A stretch of DNA of 64,000 bases from an uncultured Lachnospiraceae bacterium. GTDB lineage: Bacteria > Bacillota > Clostridia > Lachnospirales > Lachnospiraceae. A model generated the notes under the pieces. The model was not told the DNA's origin. It was given only the letters and a program-made list of their open reading frames with translations, and made no database searches. The DNA lies in contig CALWLS010000003.1 in assembly GCA_944381575.1 (NCBI GenBank), positions 1 to 64,000 of the forward strand. Reading direction: 5' to 3'. The position numbers and the translations under genes were made by a program. Below are positions 24,345 to 33,891 of the stretch, in pieces (position 1 is the stretch's first letter; each line of letters begins with the position of its first letter).

Positions 24345-24908
24345 ATGGAAGAGAGAAATTCCACGGTAGGCTCGGCGGCAAATGCGGTAAGCAGCCTTTC
24401 AAGAAAGGTCATAGCTGCCGCCGTGCTGGTATTACTCGCATACATACTCATAAGACTCTGCTTCAACTTTGGCAGATCCCTTTTTTATGTGGATCCGGCC
24501 GAAGCGGCGCCGGGTACCGATGTGGAGATAACGGTGGAGGCCAATGACGATATAAATACCCTCGCGGACAGGCTCTATGAGGACGGCGTCATAACGAACG
24601 CCCTTTCCTTCAAGGTGCAGGGGACTCTGTATGAAACTGAGCTTTACCCGGGTACATATACTGTAAATACTTCCATGACCATTAAGGAGATGCTTTCCTC
24701 CATGGCCGAAAGAGCAGAGGAGTTGGAGGAAACGGCAGTGCCGGAAACAGCGGCCTTTGACGGCGGAAGCGAGATCGTCGGAGGCTATGAGGGAGACCCG
24801 GAGGCTCAGACATCCGAAAATGCAGACGCTGGATCCACGGTCCAGGAAGAGTCTGAAAGCAACGTATCTGAGACCGAGATCATTGGCGGAGGATACGAGG
24901 GTGAATGA
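24345..24908 (+). CDS. MltG-like membrane protein without a visible lytic domain
   Basis: A 187-residue protein with one membrane helix at 21-38. The following extracytoplasmic segment reads like the N-terminal LysM-like part of MltG/YceG: an IEV-type strand, DDINTLADRLYEDGVITNALSFK, then ELYPGTYTVNTSMTIKEML. The catalytic transglycosylase domain of MltG is absent. Instead there is an acidic tail with two GGYEG-type repeats (145-150 and 180-186). In Bacillus mltG occupies this same slot before yrrM-yrrN-yrrO, supporting the relationship. The enzyme activity is probably lost; a regulatory or anchoring role is inference. Confidence 0.7.
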   Translation: MEERNSTVGSAANAVSSLSRKVIAAAVLVLLAYILIRLCFNFGRSLFYVDPAEAAPGTDVEITVEANDDINTLADRLYEDGVITNALSFKVQGTLYETELYPGTYTVNTSMTIKEMLSSMAERAEELEETAVPETAAFDGGSEIVGGYEGDPEAQTSENADAGSTVQEESESNVSETEIIGGGYEGE

Positions 24909-25563
24909 ATTTACCGGTAAAACCGATAAGGGCAGGATATCCGCATACCTTCATTCTCTTGAGCCCTGTGGGGACAGCTTCCTTAATGAGCTCAGGGACA
25001 GGGCCGTAAGAGACGATGTACCCATAATCCGCAGGGAGACGGAGAGCTTTTTAAGGACCATGATAAATATCATCCGTCCGGAAAGCATACTTGAGATCGG
25101 AACCGCCGTCGGGTTTTCGGCCATAGTCATGGCGAAGGCGTCGGAGGCAAAGATCACTACCCTCGAGAGCTTTGACAGGCGGATAAAAATGGCAAAAGAA
25201 AATTTTGACAGCTCAGGACTCGGCGAGCGGATGGAGCTTATTGAAGGCGACGCGAAGGACAGCCTGAAGGCCCTTAAGAAAGAGGGACGAAAGTTTGATC
25301 TTATATTCCTTGATGCCGCCAAGGCCCAGTATCCCGTATGGCTTGAGGACATCAGCTGCCTTATGGAAAAGGGCTCGGTGCTGATCGCCGACAACGTCCT
25401 TCAGGATGAGACGGTTACGGAGTCAAGATTCTCAGTGCCGAGGAGAGAACGGACCACTCATGAGCGCATGAGAGAGTTTTTGTATATGATAAAGCATGAT
25501 GAAAGGCTTGGCTCATGCGTGCTTCCGGTGGGAGACGGAGTTTCGGTGAGCGTTATGCTTTAG
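24901..25563 (+). CDS. trmR: tRNA 5-hydroxyuridine methyltransferase, TrmR/YrrM-like O-methyltransferase
   Basis: A 220-residue SAM-dependent methyltransferase of the O-methyltransferase 3 family. The glycine motif is ILEIGTAVGFSAI, the acidic ribose-binding residue is in TTLESFD, and the metal-binding block DLIFLDAAKAQY is followed by IADNVL. The Bacillus counterpart YrrM/TrmR makes 5-methoxyuridine at tRNA position 34 from ho5U. GTG 24901 is chosen: it overlaps the previous stop and has GGAGG 8 nt upstream. The adjacent U32 gene supplies the hydroxylation step, which supports the TrmR assignment over a generic catechol methyltransferase. Confidence 0.85.
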   Translation: MNEFTGKTDKGRISAYLHSLEPCGDSFLNELRDRAVRDDVPIIRRETESFLRTMINIIRPESILEIGTAVGFSAIVMAKASEAKITTLESFDRRIKMAKENFDSSGLGERMELIEGDAKDSLKALKKEGRKFDLIFLDAAKAQYPVWLEDISCLMEKGSVLIADNVLQDETVTESRFSVPRRERTTHERMREFLYMIKHDERLGSCVLPVGDGVSVSVML

Positions 25564-25574
25564 GGAGCTTTGGA

Positions 25575-26807
25575 ATGAAAAGACCTGAATTACTTATACC
25601 TGCCGGTAATCTTGAAACGCTCAAGACCGCGGTGATATACGGGGCGGACGCCGTCTATATAGGCGGCGAGGCCTTTTCGCTGCGCGCCAAGGCGGATAAT
25701 TTCGGCAGGGAGGATATGACGGAAGCAATAGCCTTTGCCCATGAACACGGGGTAAAGGTATATGTGACCGTCAATATTTTTGCCCATAACAGGGATATCG
25801 GGGAAGTAGAAAAATACTTAAGCGAGCTCAGGGACATAAGACCGGACGCGCTTATCATAGCGGATCCCGGAATATTCATGCTGGCGAAAAAGATCTGTCC
25901 TGATATAGACATTCATATCTCTACCCAGATCAATTCCACAAATTATCTTGACTTTAAGTTCTGGTATGATCTTGGGGCAAAGAGAGTGGTCAACGCCAGG
26001 GAGCTTTCCATCGGCGAGCTTTCAGAGATCAGAAAAAAGATCGATGCGGAATGTCCCGGACTTGAAATAGAGTCATTTGTTCACGGCGCAATGTGCATAT
26101 CATATTCCGGAAGGTGTCTTTTGTCGAGCTTTATGACAGGACGTTCGGCCAATATGGGGGCCTGTACTCATCCCTGCAGATGGAAGTATGCGCTGATGGA
26201 GGAAAAAAGACCGGGAGAATATTATCCCGTAGCGGAAAACGACAGGGGTACATATATCTTTAATTCAAAGGACCTGTGCATGATAGAGCATATCCCGGAG
26301 CTTATTAAAGCCGGGATAGACAGCTTCAAGATCGAAGGGCGGATGAAGACCCAGCTGTATACGGCGGTCACTGCAAGAGCCTACAGGAAGGCCATAGACG
26401 ATTATCTTACCGATCCAAAGCTCTATGAGAGTAATAAAGGCCTGTATATGGAGGAGATATCAAAATGCACCTACAGGGAATTCACCACGGGATTTTATTT
26501 CGGCAAGCCTGATGAAAACGCCCAGATATACGACAGCAATACCTATGTCAGGAATTATGTATTCCTGGGCTATGTGCATGAGATGAGAGAAAATGAGGCC
26601 CTGATAGAACAGAAAAACAAGTTCTCGGTTGGGGATCATATAGAGATACTGAAGCCCGGAATCAGGGATGAAAGGGCTGAGGTCATAAGCATAAGGGATG
26701 CGGAAACCGGGGAGATGATGGATTCCTGCCCGCATCCAAAAGAGATGCTTCTGATAGGGCTTGATAAAAAACCGGAAGTGTATGATATACTTGCGGTAAA
26801 GGCTTAA
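25575..26807 (+). CDS. trhP: Peptidase U32 family tRNA hydroxylation protein, TrhP-like
   Basis: A 410-residue U32-family protein. It starts ELLIPAGNLETLKTA and has the family signature FVHGAMCISYSGRC followed by GACTHPCRWKY; these conserved cysteines fit an iron-sulfur site. Members TrhP/RlhA make 5-hydroxyuridine or 5-hydroxycytidine in RNA rather than acting as proteases. ATG 25575 has GGGAG 7 nt upstream; upstream in-frame codons lie within trmR. Lying directly behind trmR, it most likely supplies ho5U34 to that methyltransferase. One U32 gene is present where Bacillus has two (yrrN, yrrO); its length fits the longer YrrO. Confidence 0.88.
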   Translation: MKRPELLIPAGNLETLKTAVIYGADAVYIGGEAFSLRAKADNFGREDMTEAIAFAHEHGVKVYVTVNIFAHNRDIGEVEKYLSELRDIRPDALIIADPGIFMLAKKICPDIDIHISTQINSTNYLDFKFWYDLGAKRVVNARELSIGELSEIRKKIDAECPGLEIESFVHGAMCISYSGRCLLSSFMTGRSANMGACTHPCRWKYALMEEKRPGEYYPVAENDRGTYIFNSKDLCMIEHIPELIKAGIDSFKIEGRMKTQLYTAVTARAYRKAIDDYLTDPKLYESNKGLYMEEISKCTYREFTTGFYFGKPDENAQIYDSNTYVRNYVFLGYVHEMRENEALIEQKNKFSVGDHIEILKPGIRDERAEVISIRDAETGEMMDSCPHPKEMLLIGLDKKPEVYDILAVKA

Positions 26808-26834
26808 AGCCGTTCTTATAAAGGAAAGTTCGTA

Positions 26835-27737
26835 TTGGAGATAAACAGACCGAGAAAAAAACTGCCGGGCATAATGAAAAAGGCCGCCGGGATATGCCTT
26901 ATCCTGGCTGTTTTTTGTGCCGTTTATTTCCTTGTAATAGTCATATACTCAGGGTTAATGACGGCATACTGCATAGTCTGGCTGTTTATGGCAGCGGTAT
27001 TCCTTATGATGAGGAGATTCATCAGGAGGGCGCTGAGGCAGGAAAGCGGGATGCCGAGGTTCATACCTACCTTTGTATTTACCTCTTTTGGGCTTTTCTC
27101 GCTTATATTCATCCTTATAATGTCAATGGTATTAAAGGATTCGAGAGCTGAGGGAGAGTATGAAAACGCCGACTATACGATAGTCTTAGGGGCGAGGGTC
27201 TATCCAGACGGAGTATCCAGGACGCTGATGTACAGGCTGGAGGAAGCCATGGAATACTATGACAGCCATCCGGGAACTACCCTTGTGCTGTCCGGAGGGC
27301 AGGAGCCCGGGGACGCTATACCGGAGGCCCTCGCCATGTTCAATTATTTCAGCCTTAAGGGAGTCCCTACCGCCAAGATGATCATAAACACCAACGGAAG
27401 CTCCACGGCGGAGATCATTGAAAGCTCGCTGGAAAAGATAAGCTTAAACGCTGAGATAAGAAAGATACCAAAGGGGCCGGGGGACAGGGTCTGGAGCGAT
27501 GATTATGTTCCAAGCATAGCCATTATAACCAGCGACTATCATGTGATGAGATCCGCCAAGGTGTTAAAGACCTTAGGGGTCGAAGACCCGATAGAGATAC
27601 CGGCAAGATCAGACAGCCTGCTGTTCCTGCACCAGTGCGTGAGGGAGAGCGCGGCAATTGTAAAAGATTTTTTGATGGGGAATTTTACGTTAAATGAGAG
27701 AGACATACCGTTTATTACAGGAATGCGCCGTAGATGA
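26835..27737 (+). CDS. YdcF/SanA-like DUF218 membrane protein
   Basis: A 300-residue protein with three predicted membrane helices (about 13-36, 38-58 and 80-104) and a C-terminal DUF218 domain: DYTIVLGARVYPDGVSRTLMYRLEEA, VLSGGQ, then a STAEIIES segment and TSDYHVMRS near the end. The family is linked to envelope integrity and vancomycin sensitivity (SanA); the reaction is unknown. The proposed start is TTG 26835, with AAAGGAAAG 6-7 nt upstream; ATG 26874 is an alternative that would shorten the first helix lead. Its 3' end overlaps the next gene by 44 bp. Confidence 0.85.
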   Translation: MEINRPRKKLPGIMKKAAGICLILAVFCAVYFLVIVIYSGLMTAYCIVWLFMAAVFLMMRRFIRRALRQESGMPRFIPTFVFTSFGLFSLIFILIMSMVLKDSRAEGEYENADYTIVLGARVYPDGVSRTLMYRLEEAMEYYDSHPGTTLVLSGGQEPGDAIPEALAMFNYFSLKGVPTAKMIINTNGSSTAEIIESSLEKISLNAEIRKIPKGPGDRVWSDDYVPSIAIITSDYHVMRSAKVLKTLGVEDPIEIPARSDSLLFLHQCVRESAAIVKDFLMGNFTLNERDIPFITGMRRR

Positions 27738-30621
27738 GCTGCACGGCACGGTAAGGGTGCTTATGCATGAGAGGACGGGCGCCAGGATCCTTACCATAAA
27801 AAACAATGATAAAAATAAGGTATTTATGATAGGCTTCAGGACTACGCCGGAAGATTCCACCGGGGTAGCCCACATAATGGAGCACTCAGTGCTCTGTGGA
27901 TCTGAAAAGTATCCTATCAAGGATCCCTTTGTGGAGCTTGCCAAGGGCTCCCTCAATACATTTTTAAACGCCATGACCTATCCGGATAAGACAGTATATC
28001 CGGTGGCTTCCGTGAATGATAAGGATTTCATGAACCTTATGGACGTCTATCTGGACAGCGTATTCCATCCGAACGCCATGAAGGAAAGAAAGATATTCAT
28101 GCAGGAGGGCTGGCATTATGAGCTTTCGGAATCCGGAGAGCTTACTGTAAACGGTGTCGTATATAATGAGATGAAGGGGGCCTTCTCAAATCCCGATTCC
28201 GTACTGGAGAGATTTACCTTAAGGTCCCTGTTCCCGGACACTACCTACGCCAATGAGTCGGGAGGAACTCCGGAAAACATTCCTGAGCTTAAATATGAGG
28301 ATTTTACGGCCTTCCATGAGAGATACTATCATCCGTCAAACTCCACCATATACCTGTATGGGGATATGGATATGGATGAAAAGCTTGACTGGATCGATGA
28401 GCATTATCTCAGGTACTTTGAAAAAGAGGACATCGATTCTCTGGTAGCGGTACAAAAGGCCTATGACAGCCCGAGATGCGATACGGAATATTATGCCGTC
28501 GGTGAAAATGAAGGCACAAAAAATAAGGCCTATCTTTCGGAGAATTTCGTCATACTGGATGAGCCTACCCAGGAAAGCTGCATAGCATGGCAGGTACTGG
28601 ATTTCATTTTACTAAGCTCGCCGGGCGCTGTGCTTAAGGAAGCCCTTATAAAGGCCGGAATAGGAGAGGATATAGAGGGCGGCTATAACGGCGAGATATG
28701 CCAGCCTTATTATTCCGTCATCGCGAAAAACACTGATGAGTCAAAGGCCGACATGTTTAAGGCCGTCATCCGGGATACGCTCACAAAGCTCTGCGATGAG
28801 GGGATAAGCAAAAAGAGCCTTAAGGCAGCCCTTAATTTTATTGAATTTAAATATCGCGAGGAGGATTACGGTACGTTTCCGGCTGGGCTTTCCATCGGCC
28901 TGAACGTGCTTGCCAGCTGGAACTACGACAGGGACCCGCTGGAATACGTACGCTATAACGACGCCACCCAATTCCTTAAGGACAGGATAGATAATACGGA
29001 TTATTTTGAGGAGCTTATACGCCGCAATATACTTTCAAACGGCTTTACTGCCATGGTAAATATACTTCCTGAAAAGGGGCTTACGGAAAAACGCGATCTC
29101 CTGCAGGCGGATAAGATGAAAAAGCTTTTATCGGAGCTGTCGGGATCAGAGAGGGAGGCGCTGAAAAAAGAGGCGGCAGAGCTCAAAAAGTACCAGAGCG
29201 AGCCTGACAGCCCAGAGGACATCAGGAAGCTTCCGGTGTTAAAAATCAGCGACATTGAGAAGGAAGCGGAAAAGGTAAACGCGAAGCTTACCGACGGCAT
29301 AGTATTCTCCGAGGCGGATACCAACGGCATTGCCTATATGAGGGTGATGTTTGATACCGAGGGATTTACCGAAGAGGAGGTGCAGTTCGCATCGCTGCTG
29401 AAGGACATGCTGGGTGAGCTGAATACCGAGTATCACGGCTACAGCGATCTTTTTGACGAGATACTGTTAAATACCGGCGGCATATCCTTTAAGCTGGATT
29501 CCTTCCCTTACCGTGAGGCTCCGGGAGAAAAACCGGGATATAAGGGCTTATGCGTTGCGGAGATAAGGACTCTTGAAGCTGATATCGCAAAAGGCCTTGA
29601 GCTTACGGGAGAGATGATAAACGCCTCGGTGATCAATGATCCTGAACGCATAGCCGAGCTTTTAAATGAGATAAAGAGCCAGCAGAGGGCCCTGATGGAA
29701 TCCATGATGCACAGGGTGGCGGTATCCAGGGCCTCCTCGTATTTCAGCGAGTCCCAGAGATACCACGATATAGCGACAGGAATAGGCTACTATGATTTTG
29801 TAAACGCCGCTGTCAATATCACAAAGCAGCCGGTACATATGAAAAGGTTCATAAAGATCCTTGAGAACGTGGCGGCAAAGCTGTTTACGGCAGAGAGGGC
29901 AGGCTTTGCGCTGTACGGAAGCAGAGCAGCCTTAAAGAAGATGTCGGATGAGCTTGATGAATTCAGGGCTTCGTTGAGGAAAGAGGAAGTAAAAGAGGAT
30001 GCAGTTTCCTTAAGTCCGGAAGGCGGCGTAAAAAGCTTAAGCCAGATGAACGAGGGCTTTAAAACCAGCGCCCAGATAAATTACGACGCCTGCTGCGGAA
30101 ACTTTGCGGAGCATGGACTTTGTTACAGCGGGGGACTCCAGGTACTCAGGATGATGCTCAGCTATGAATATCTCTGGCAGAAGCTGAGGGTGCTCGGAGG
30201 CGCCTATGGATGCATGGCGGCATTTACCAACAGCGGAGCCTCCTATCTCGTTTCATACAGGGATCCGGAGGTGGCAAAGACCTATAAGATATATGAGGAG
30301 CTTCCGGAGTATCTCGATAACTGGGATGCCGACGAGGATACTGTGAGAAAATATATAATAGGAGCCATAGCGGTACAGGATATGCCGGTCACAGCCTCCA
30401 TGCAGGCGGCAAACCAGGCTGTTTATTACCTGTACAAGCTGACCGATGAGGAAAGGCAGCGGGAGAGAGATGAGATCCTGAGCTGTACTGCCGGGGATAT
30501 CAGGGGCTTTGCAGCCCATATCAGGGCAATACTTTCCGACGGGGCGATATGCACCATAGGAAGCGCGTCAAAGATAGACAAGGACAAGGAACTGTTTAAA
30601 TCAGTAAGGGAGTTATTTTGA
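27694..30621 (+). CDS. M16C insulinase-family metalloprotease (PreP-like)
   Basis: A 975-residue protein of the clam-shaped M16C family that degrades peptides. The inverted zinc motif HIMEH is in GVAHIMEHSVLCGS (about residues 66-78), followed by the conserved KDPFVELAKGSLNTFLNAMTYPDKT block and a downstream ENG-like acidic region. The four-domain length is right for this class. No signal peptide is seen, so it is probably cytosolic. The start ATG 27694 lies inside the preceding gene and has only a weak ribosome site, suggesting coupling. It ends overlapping era by 4 bp. Confidence 0.92.
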   Translation: MRETYRLLQECAVDELHGTVRVLMHERTGARILTIKNNDKNKVFMIGFRTTPEDSTGVAHIMEHSVLCGSEKYPIKDPFVELAKGSLNTFLNAMTYPDKTVYPVASVNDKDFMNLMDVYLDSVFHPNAMKERKIFMQEGWHYELSESGELTVNGVVYNEMKGAFSNPDSVLERFTLRSLFPDTTYANESGGTPENIPELKYEDFTAFHERYYHPSNSTIYLYGDMDMDEKLDWIDEHYLRYFEKEDIDSLVAVQKAYDSPRCDTEYYAVGENEGTKNKAYLSENFVILDEPTQESCIAWQVLDFILLSSPGAVLKEALIKAGIGEDIEGGYNGEICQPYYSVIAKNTDESKADMFKAVIRDTLTKLCDEGISKKSLKAALNFIEFKYREEDYGTFPAGLSIGLNVLASWNYDRDPLEYVRYNDATQFLKDRIDNTDYFEELIRRNILSNGFTAMVNILPEKGLTEKRDLLQADKMKKLLSELSGSEREALKKEAAELKKYQSEPDSPEDIRKLPVLKISDIEKEAEKVNAKLTDGIVFSEADTNGIAYMRVMFDTEGFTEEEVQFASLLKDMLGELNTEYHGYSDLFDEILLNTGGISFKLDSFPYREAPGEKPGYKGLCVAEIRTLEADIAKGLELTGEMINASVINDPERIAELLNEIKSQQRALMESMMHRVAVSRASSYFSESQRYHDIATGIGYYDFVNAAVNITKQPVHMKRFIKILENVAAKLFTAERAGFALYGSRAALKKMSDELDEFRASLRKEEVKEDAVSLSPEGGVKSLSQMNEGFKTSAQINYDACCGNFAEHGLCYSGGLQVLRMMLSYEYLWQKLRVLGGAYGCMAAFTNSGASYLVSYRDPEVAKTYKIYEELPEYLDNWDADEDTVRKYIIGAIAVQDMPVTASMQAANQAVYYLYKLTDEERQRERDEILSCTAGDIRGFAAHIRAILSDGAICTIGSASKIDKDKELFKSVRELF

Positions 30622-31520
30622 AATCGGGATATGCTGCACTGGTGGGACGTCCCAATGTGGGAAAATCCACACTCATGAACAGGCTTATAGGCCAGAAGAT
30701 AGCCATTACCTCGGACAGGCCCCAGACCACAAGGAATAAAATAGAGACCGTATATACGGATGAGCGGGGACAGATCATATTTATGGATACCCCGGGCATA
30801 CATAAGGCGAAAAACAAGCTTGGGGAATACATGGATACCGTCGCCGAAAGAGCCTTCGCGGATGCGGACGTAATAGTCTGGATAGTGGAGCCGGTAACGT
30901 ATATAGGGGCCGGTGAGGAGCGTATAGCGGAGCTCATAAACAAACGCAATAAAAAAGAGCGTCCGGTGATCCTTGTAATTAACAAGGCGGATACACTTAA
31001 AAGAGCCTCGGACATAAGCGCGGTCATGGAGGCCTACGGCAGCAAATGCAGCTTTGACGATATCATAGCCGTATCGGCCCTCACAGGCAAAAATGAAGAC
31101 ATACTCATGGATACCCTTTTCAAGTACATGCCTGAGGGACCTCTGTATTACGATGAGGAGACTGTGACGGAGATACCCATGAGATCCATTGCAGAGGAGC
31201 TTATCCGGGAGCAGATGTTAAGGTTCATAAGCGATGAGATCCCTCATGGGGCAGCTGTCATGGTGGAGAGGTTCAGTGAGAGAAAGAACGGCCTCTATGA
31301 CATCGAAGCTGATATCATATGCGAAAAGGATTCCCATAAGGGCATAATAATCGGAAAGGGCGGAGCCATGCTGAAGCGCATAGGGACTGCCGCCAGGGCC
31401 GAGATAGAGGAGCAGATGGGAGCCAGGGTGAATCTGAAGCTCTTTGTCAAGGTCAGGAAAAACTGGCGGGACAACGAAATGTTCATAAAGAGCTTCGGCT
31501 ACGATCTTAAGAAGATGTGA
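30618..31520 (+). CDS. era: GTPase Era
   Basis: A 300-residue GTPase needed for 30S ribosome assembly. G1 is GRPNVGKST, G2 lies in TSDRPQTTRNK, G3 is DTPGIH, G4 is NKAD, and the C-terminal KH domain contains IIIGKGGAMLKRIGTAAR. Length and spacing are standard. The start is TTG 30618, overlapping the stop of the M16C gene, with AAGGGAG about 6 nt upstream. recO follows with overlap, a widely conserved pair. Confidence 0.97.
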   Translation: MKSGYAALVGRPNVGKSTLMNRLIGQKIAITSDRPQTTRNKIETVYTDERGQIIFMDTPGIHKAKNKLGEYMDTVAERAFADADVIVWIVEPVTYIGAGEERIAELINKRNKKERPVILVINKADTLKRASDISAVMEAYGSKCSFDDIIAVSALTGKNEDILMDTLFKYMPEGPLYYDEETVTEIPMRSIAEELIREQMLRFISDEIPHGAAVMVERFSERKNGLYDIEADIICEKDSHKGIIIGKGGAMLKRIGTAARAEIEEQMGARVNLKLFVKVRKNWRDNEMFIKSFGYDLKKM

Positions 31521-32275
31521 TGGAGGAGATAAGGCTTAAGGGAATAGTGGTGGGCTCAGCCTATCAGGGCGAGTACGGCAGGCGGTTAAAGCTTATAACG
31601 GACGGACTCGGCAGGATAACCGTATTTGCCCAGGGAGCGGCTAAGGCAGGGTCTAAGCTCATAGGGGCGGTAAGGCCCTTTACCTGTGCTGAGTTTGAGC
31701 TTGCAAAGGGAAAAAACGCCTATAATTTAAGGGGCGTAAAGGTGATAGAGTCCTTTGACGGCATTGCTCTCGATCCGGATGTTTATGCTTACGCATCGTA
31801 TGTCCTTGAAACTGCGGAATATTTCAGCACTGAAGGAATGGACGTTAAAGAGGCGAAAAACCTGCTGAATCTTGTTTATGTGACGCTTAAGGCGCTGTCA
31901 GGCATGCTTATGGACGGCTCTTCATCATGTCCGGCAGGCGCGGCAGTTTCTGAGGGCGGGGAAAATACTGCCGGGACAGATTTAAGCTGCGCGCTCATAA
32001 CTTCCATATACGAATTAAGGCTGTTAAAGCTTGAGGGAGAATATACGACGGATATGGCATTTAACGATGGTAGCGGAAGCTATAACGCTGCCTGCGCGCT
32101 GTGGAAGCATTCCCTGCTCTCTAAGCTGACAAAACTTTATGATATACCGGAGGGACTTGATAAGGCCGCGGAGGACCTTTTTACGGAAAATGTCAAACGG
32201 CTTTTTGAAAGACAGGTAAGGCACGATTTTAAATCGGTAAGTGCCATGAGCCTCATGAACGGGCTGAAGTTCTGA
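31520..32275 (+). CDS. recO: DNA repair protein RecO
   Basis: A 251-residue RecO that loads RecA with RecR. The N-terminal OB fold reads RLKGIVVGSAYQGEYGRRLKLITDGLGRITVFAQGAAKAGSK, typical of the family, and the helical C-terminal half follows. The zinc-binding CxxC pairs seen in many RecO proteins are not recognisable; the region instead has a Gly/Ser/Ala-rich stretch at about 130-155. ATG 31520 overlaps the era stop by one base (TGATG); GTG 31517 is an alternative start. It is the last gene of the mtaB-to-recO run. Confidence 0.92.
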   Translation: MEEIRLKGIVVGSAYQGEYGRRLKLITDGLGRITVFAQGAAKAGSKLIGAVRPFTCAEFELAKGKNAYNLRGVKVIESFDGIALDPDVYAYASYVLETAEYFSTEGMDVKEAKNLLNLVYVTLKALSGMLMDGSSSCPAGAAVSEGGENTAGTDLSCALITSIYELRLLKLEGEYTTDMAFNDGSGSYNAACALWKHSLLSKLTKLYDIPEGLDKAAEDLFTENVKRLFERQVRHDFKSVSAMSLMNGLKF

Positions 32276-32364
32276 CGGGGATCAATATAAAGGCCCTGGA
32301 CATAGAGGCCTGCTGTGAAAGGCATTTATGCTCCCCAGTAAAAGTACTGCAGATCTGCGGCAGG

Positions 32365-32393
32365 TTGAACCGCGGATAAAATTATCGTATAAT
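32365..32393 (+). promoter_or_regulatory. Promoter of glyQS
   Basis: TTGAAC (32365-32370), 17-nt spacer, TATAAT (32388-32393), followed by a leader of about 75 nt that contains the palindrome GGGCTTAAGCCC (32416-32427). No T-box elements lie downstream of this promoter. Confidence 0.75.
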
Positions 32394-32476
32394 GTCAGTC
32401 AGCGCATAAAGCGGAGGGCTTAAGCCCGAAGCATTAACATAAATACGCAATTTTTATTTTTAAGAGGGATCACAGG

Positions 32477-33877
32477 ATGGACAGATCAAAAATCAGGATG
32501 GATGATATCATTGCTCTATGTAAGACAAGAGGCTTCGTATACCCGGGTTCGGAGATATACGGAGGACTTGCCAATACCTGGGATTACGGCAATCTCGGAG
32601 TAGAGCTTAAAAATAATGTAAAAAAGGCATGGTGGAAGAAATTCATCGAGGGATCAAAGCTGAATGTCGGAGTCGATTGTGCCATACTCATGAATCCTCA
32701 GACCTGGGTGGCTTCAGGACATCTTGCGGGATTTTCAGATCCTCTTATGGACTGCAAGCAGTGTAAGGAGCGTTTCAGGGCGGACAAGATCATAGAGGAA
32801 TTCTGTTCCGAAAATGACATAGAACTCCCTAATAATACGGCTGACGGAATGAGCCAGCAGGAGATGAAGGCGTTTATCGATGAGCATAAGATACCTTGCC
32901 CTACCTGCGGAGCTCACGATTTTACCGATATCAGGAGCTTCAACCTTATGTTCAAGACCTTCCAGGGTGTTACTGAGGATGCCAAGAATACGGTATATTT
33001 AAGGCCTGAGACGGCGCAGGGAATATTTGTCAACTTCAAGAATGTTCAGCGTACCTCAAGGAAAAAGCTGCCTTTCGGCATAGGCCAGATCGGAAAATCC
33101 TTCAGAAATGAGATCACCCCTGGCAACTTCACCTTCCGTACAAGGGAGTTCGAGCAGATGGAGCTGGAGTTCTTCTGTAAGCCGGATACGGATCTTGAGT
33201 GGTTTAAGTACTGGAAGGATTTCTGCATCAAGTGGCTTCATGATCTCGGCTTAAAGGATGAGGAGCTCAGGATGCGTGACCACAGCAAGGAGGAGCTTTC
33301 CTTCTATTCCAGAGCTACCACGGATATAGAGTTCCTGTTCCCGTTCGGCTGGGGAGAGCTCTGGGGCATTGCTGACAGGACGGATTATGACCTGACACAG
33401 CATATGAATACCTCAGGACAGGATCTTACATATCTGGATGACGAGACCAACGAAAAATACGTACCTTATGTCATTGAGCCTTCATTGGGCGCGGACAGAG
33501 TTACCCTTGCGTTCCTCTGCGCTGCATACGACGTGGAGGAGCTGGAGGGAGGAGATACCCGTACGGTGATGCATTTCCATCCGGCTCTGGCCCCTGTCAA
33601 GATCGCTGTGCTCCCGCTTTCAAAGAAGTTAAACGAGGGCGCGGAAAAGGTCTACGACATGCTGCTTAACAAGTATTACTGTGAGTTCGACGACCGCGGA
33701 AGCATAGGAAAGAGATACAGGAGAGAGGACGAGATAGGAACTCCTTACTGCATCACCTATGATTTTGATTCAGAGACTGACGCCTCCGTTACCATACGCC
33801 ACCGCGATACCATGGAGCAGGAAAGAGTAAAGATAGACGATCTCTTAAGCTATTTTGACGGAAAGTTTGATTTCTGA
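32477..33877 (+). CDS. glyQS: Glycine--tRNA ligase, single-chain class II
   Basis: A 466-residue dimeric-type glycyl-tRNA synthetase. Visible: the N-terminal [23 protein letters not shown] block, the zinc-type CPTCG near residue 140, class II motif 2 within [25 protein letters not shown], and motif 3 near [14 protein letters not shown], followed by the anticodon-binding domain. Length is standard. It has its own promoter. No glycine-sensing leader is apparent. Confidence 0.97.
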   Translation: MDRSKIRMDDIIALCKTRGFVYPGSEIYGGLANTWDYGNLGVELKNNVKKAWWKKFIEGSKLNVGVDCAILMNPQTWVASGHLAGFSDPLMDCKQCKERFRADKIIEEFCSENDIELPNNTADGMSQQEMKAFIDEHKIPCPTCGAHDFTDIRSFNLMFKTFQGVTEDAKNTVYLRPETAQGIFVNFKNVQRTSRKKLPFGIGQIGKSFRNEITPGNFTFRTREFEQMELEFFCKPDTDLEWFKYWKDFCIKWLHDLGLKDEELRMRDHSKEELSFYSRATTDIEFLFPFGWGELWGIADRTDYDLTQHMNTSGQDLTYLDDETNEKYVPYVIEPSLGADRVTLAFLCAAYDVEELEGGDTRTVMHFHPALAPVKIAVLPLSKKLNEGAEKVYDMLLNKYYCEFDDRGSIGKRYRREDEIGTPYCITYDFDSETDASVTIRHRDTMEQERVKIDDLLSYFDGKFDF

Positions 33878-33891
33878 TCAGGGGACAGGAT

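Noticed and set aside
32361-32374. GGTTGAACCGCGG, similar to the T-box core GGGTGGNACCGCGG, upstream of glyQS
   Set aside because: The UGGN bases that read the tRNA end are changed to UUGA, and the motif forms the -35 element of the glyQS promoter, so it would lie before the transcription start.
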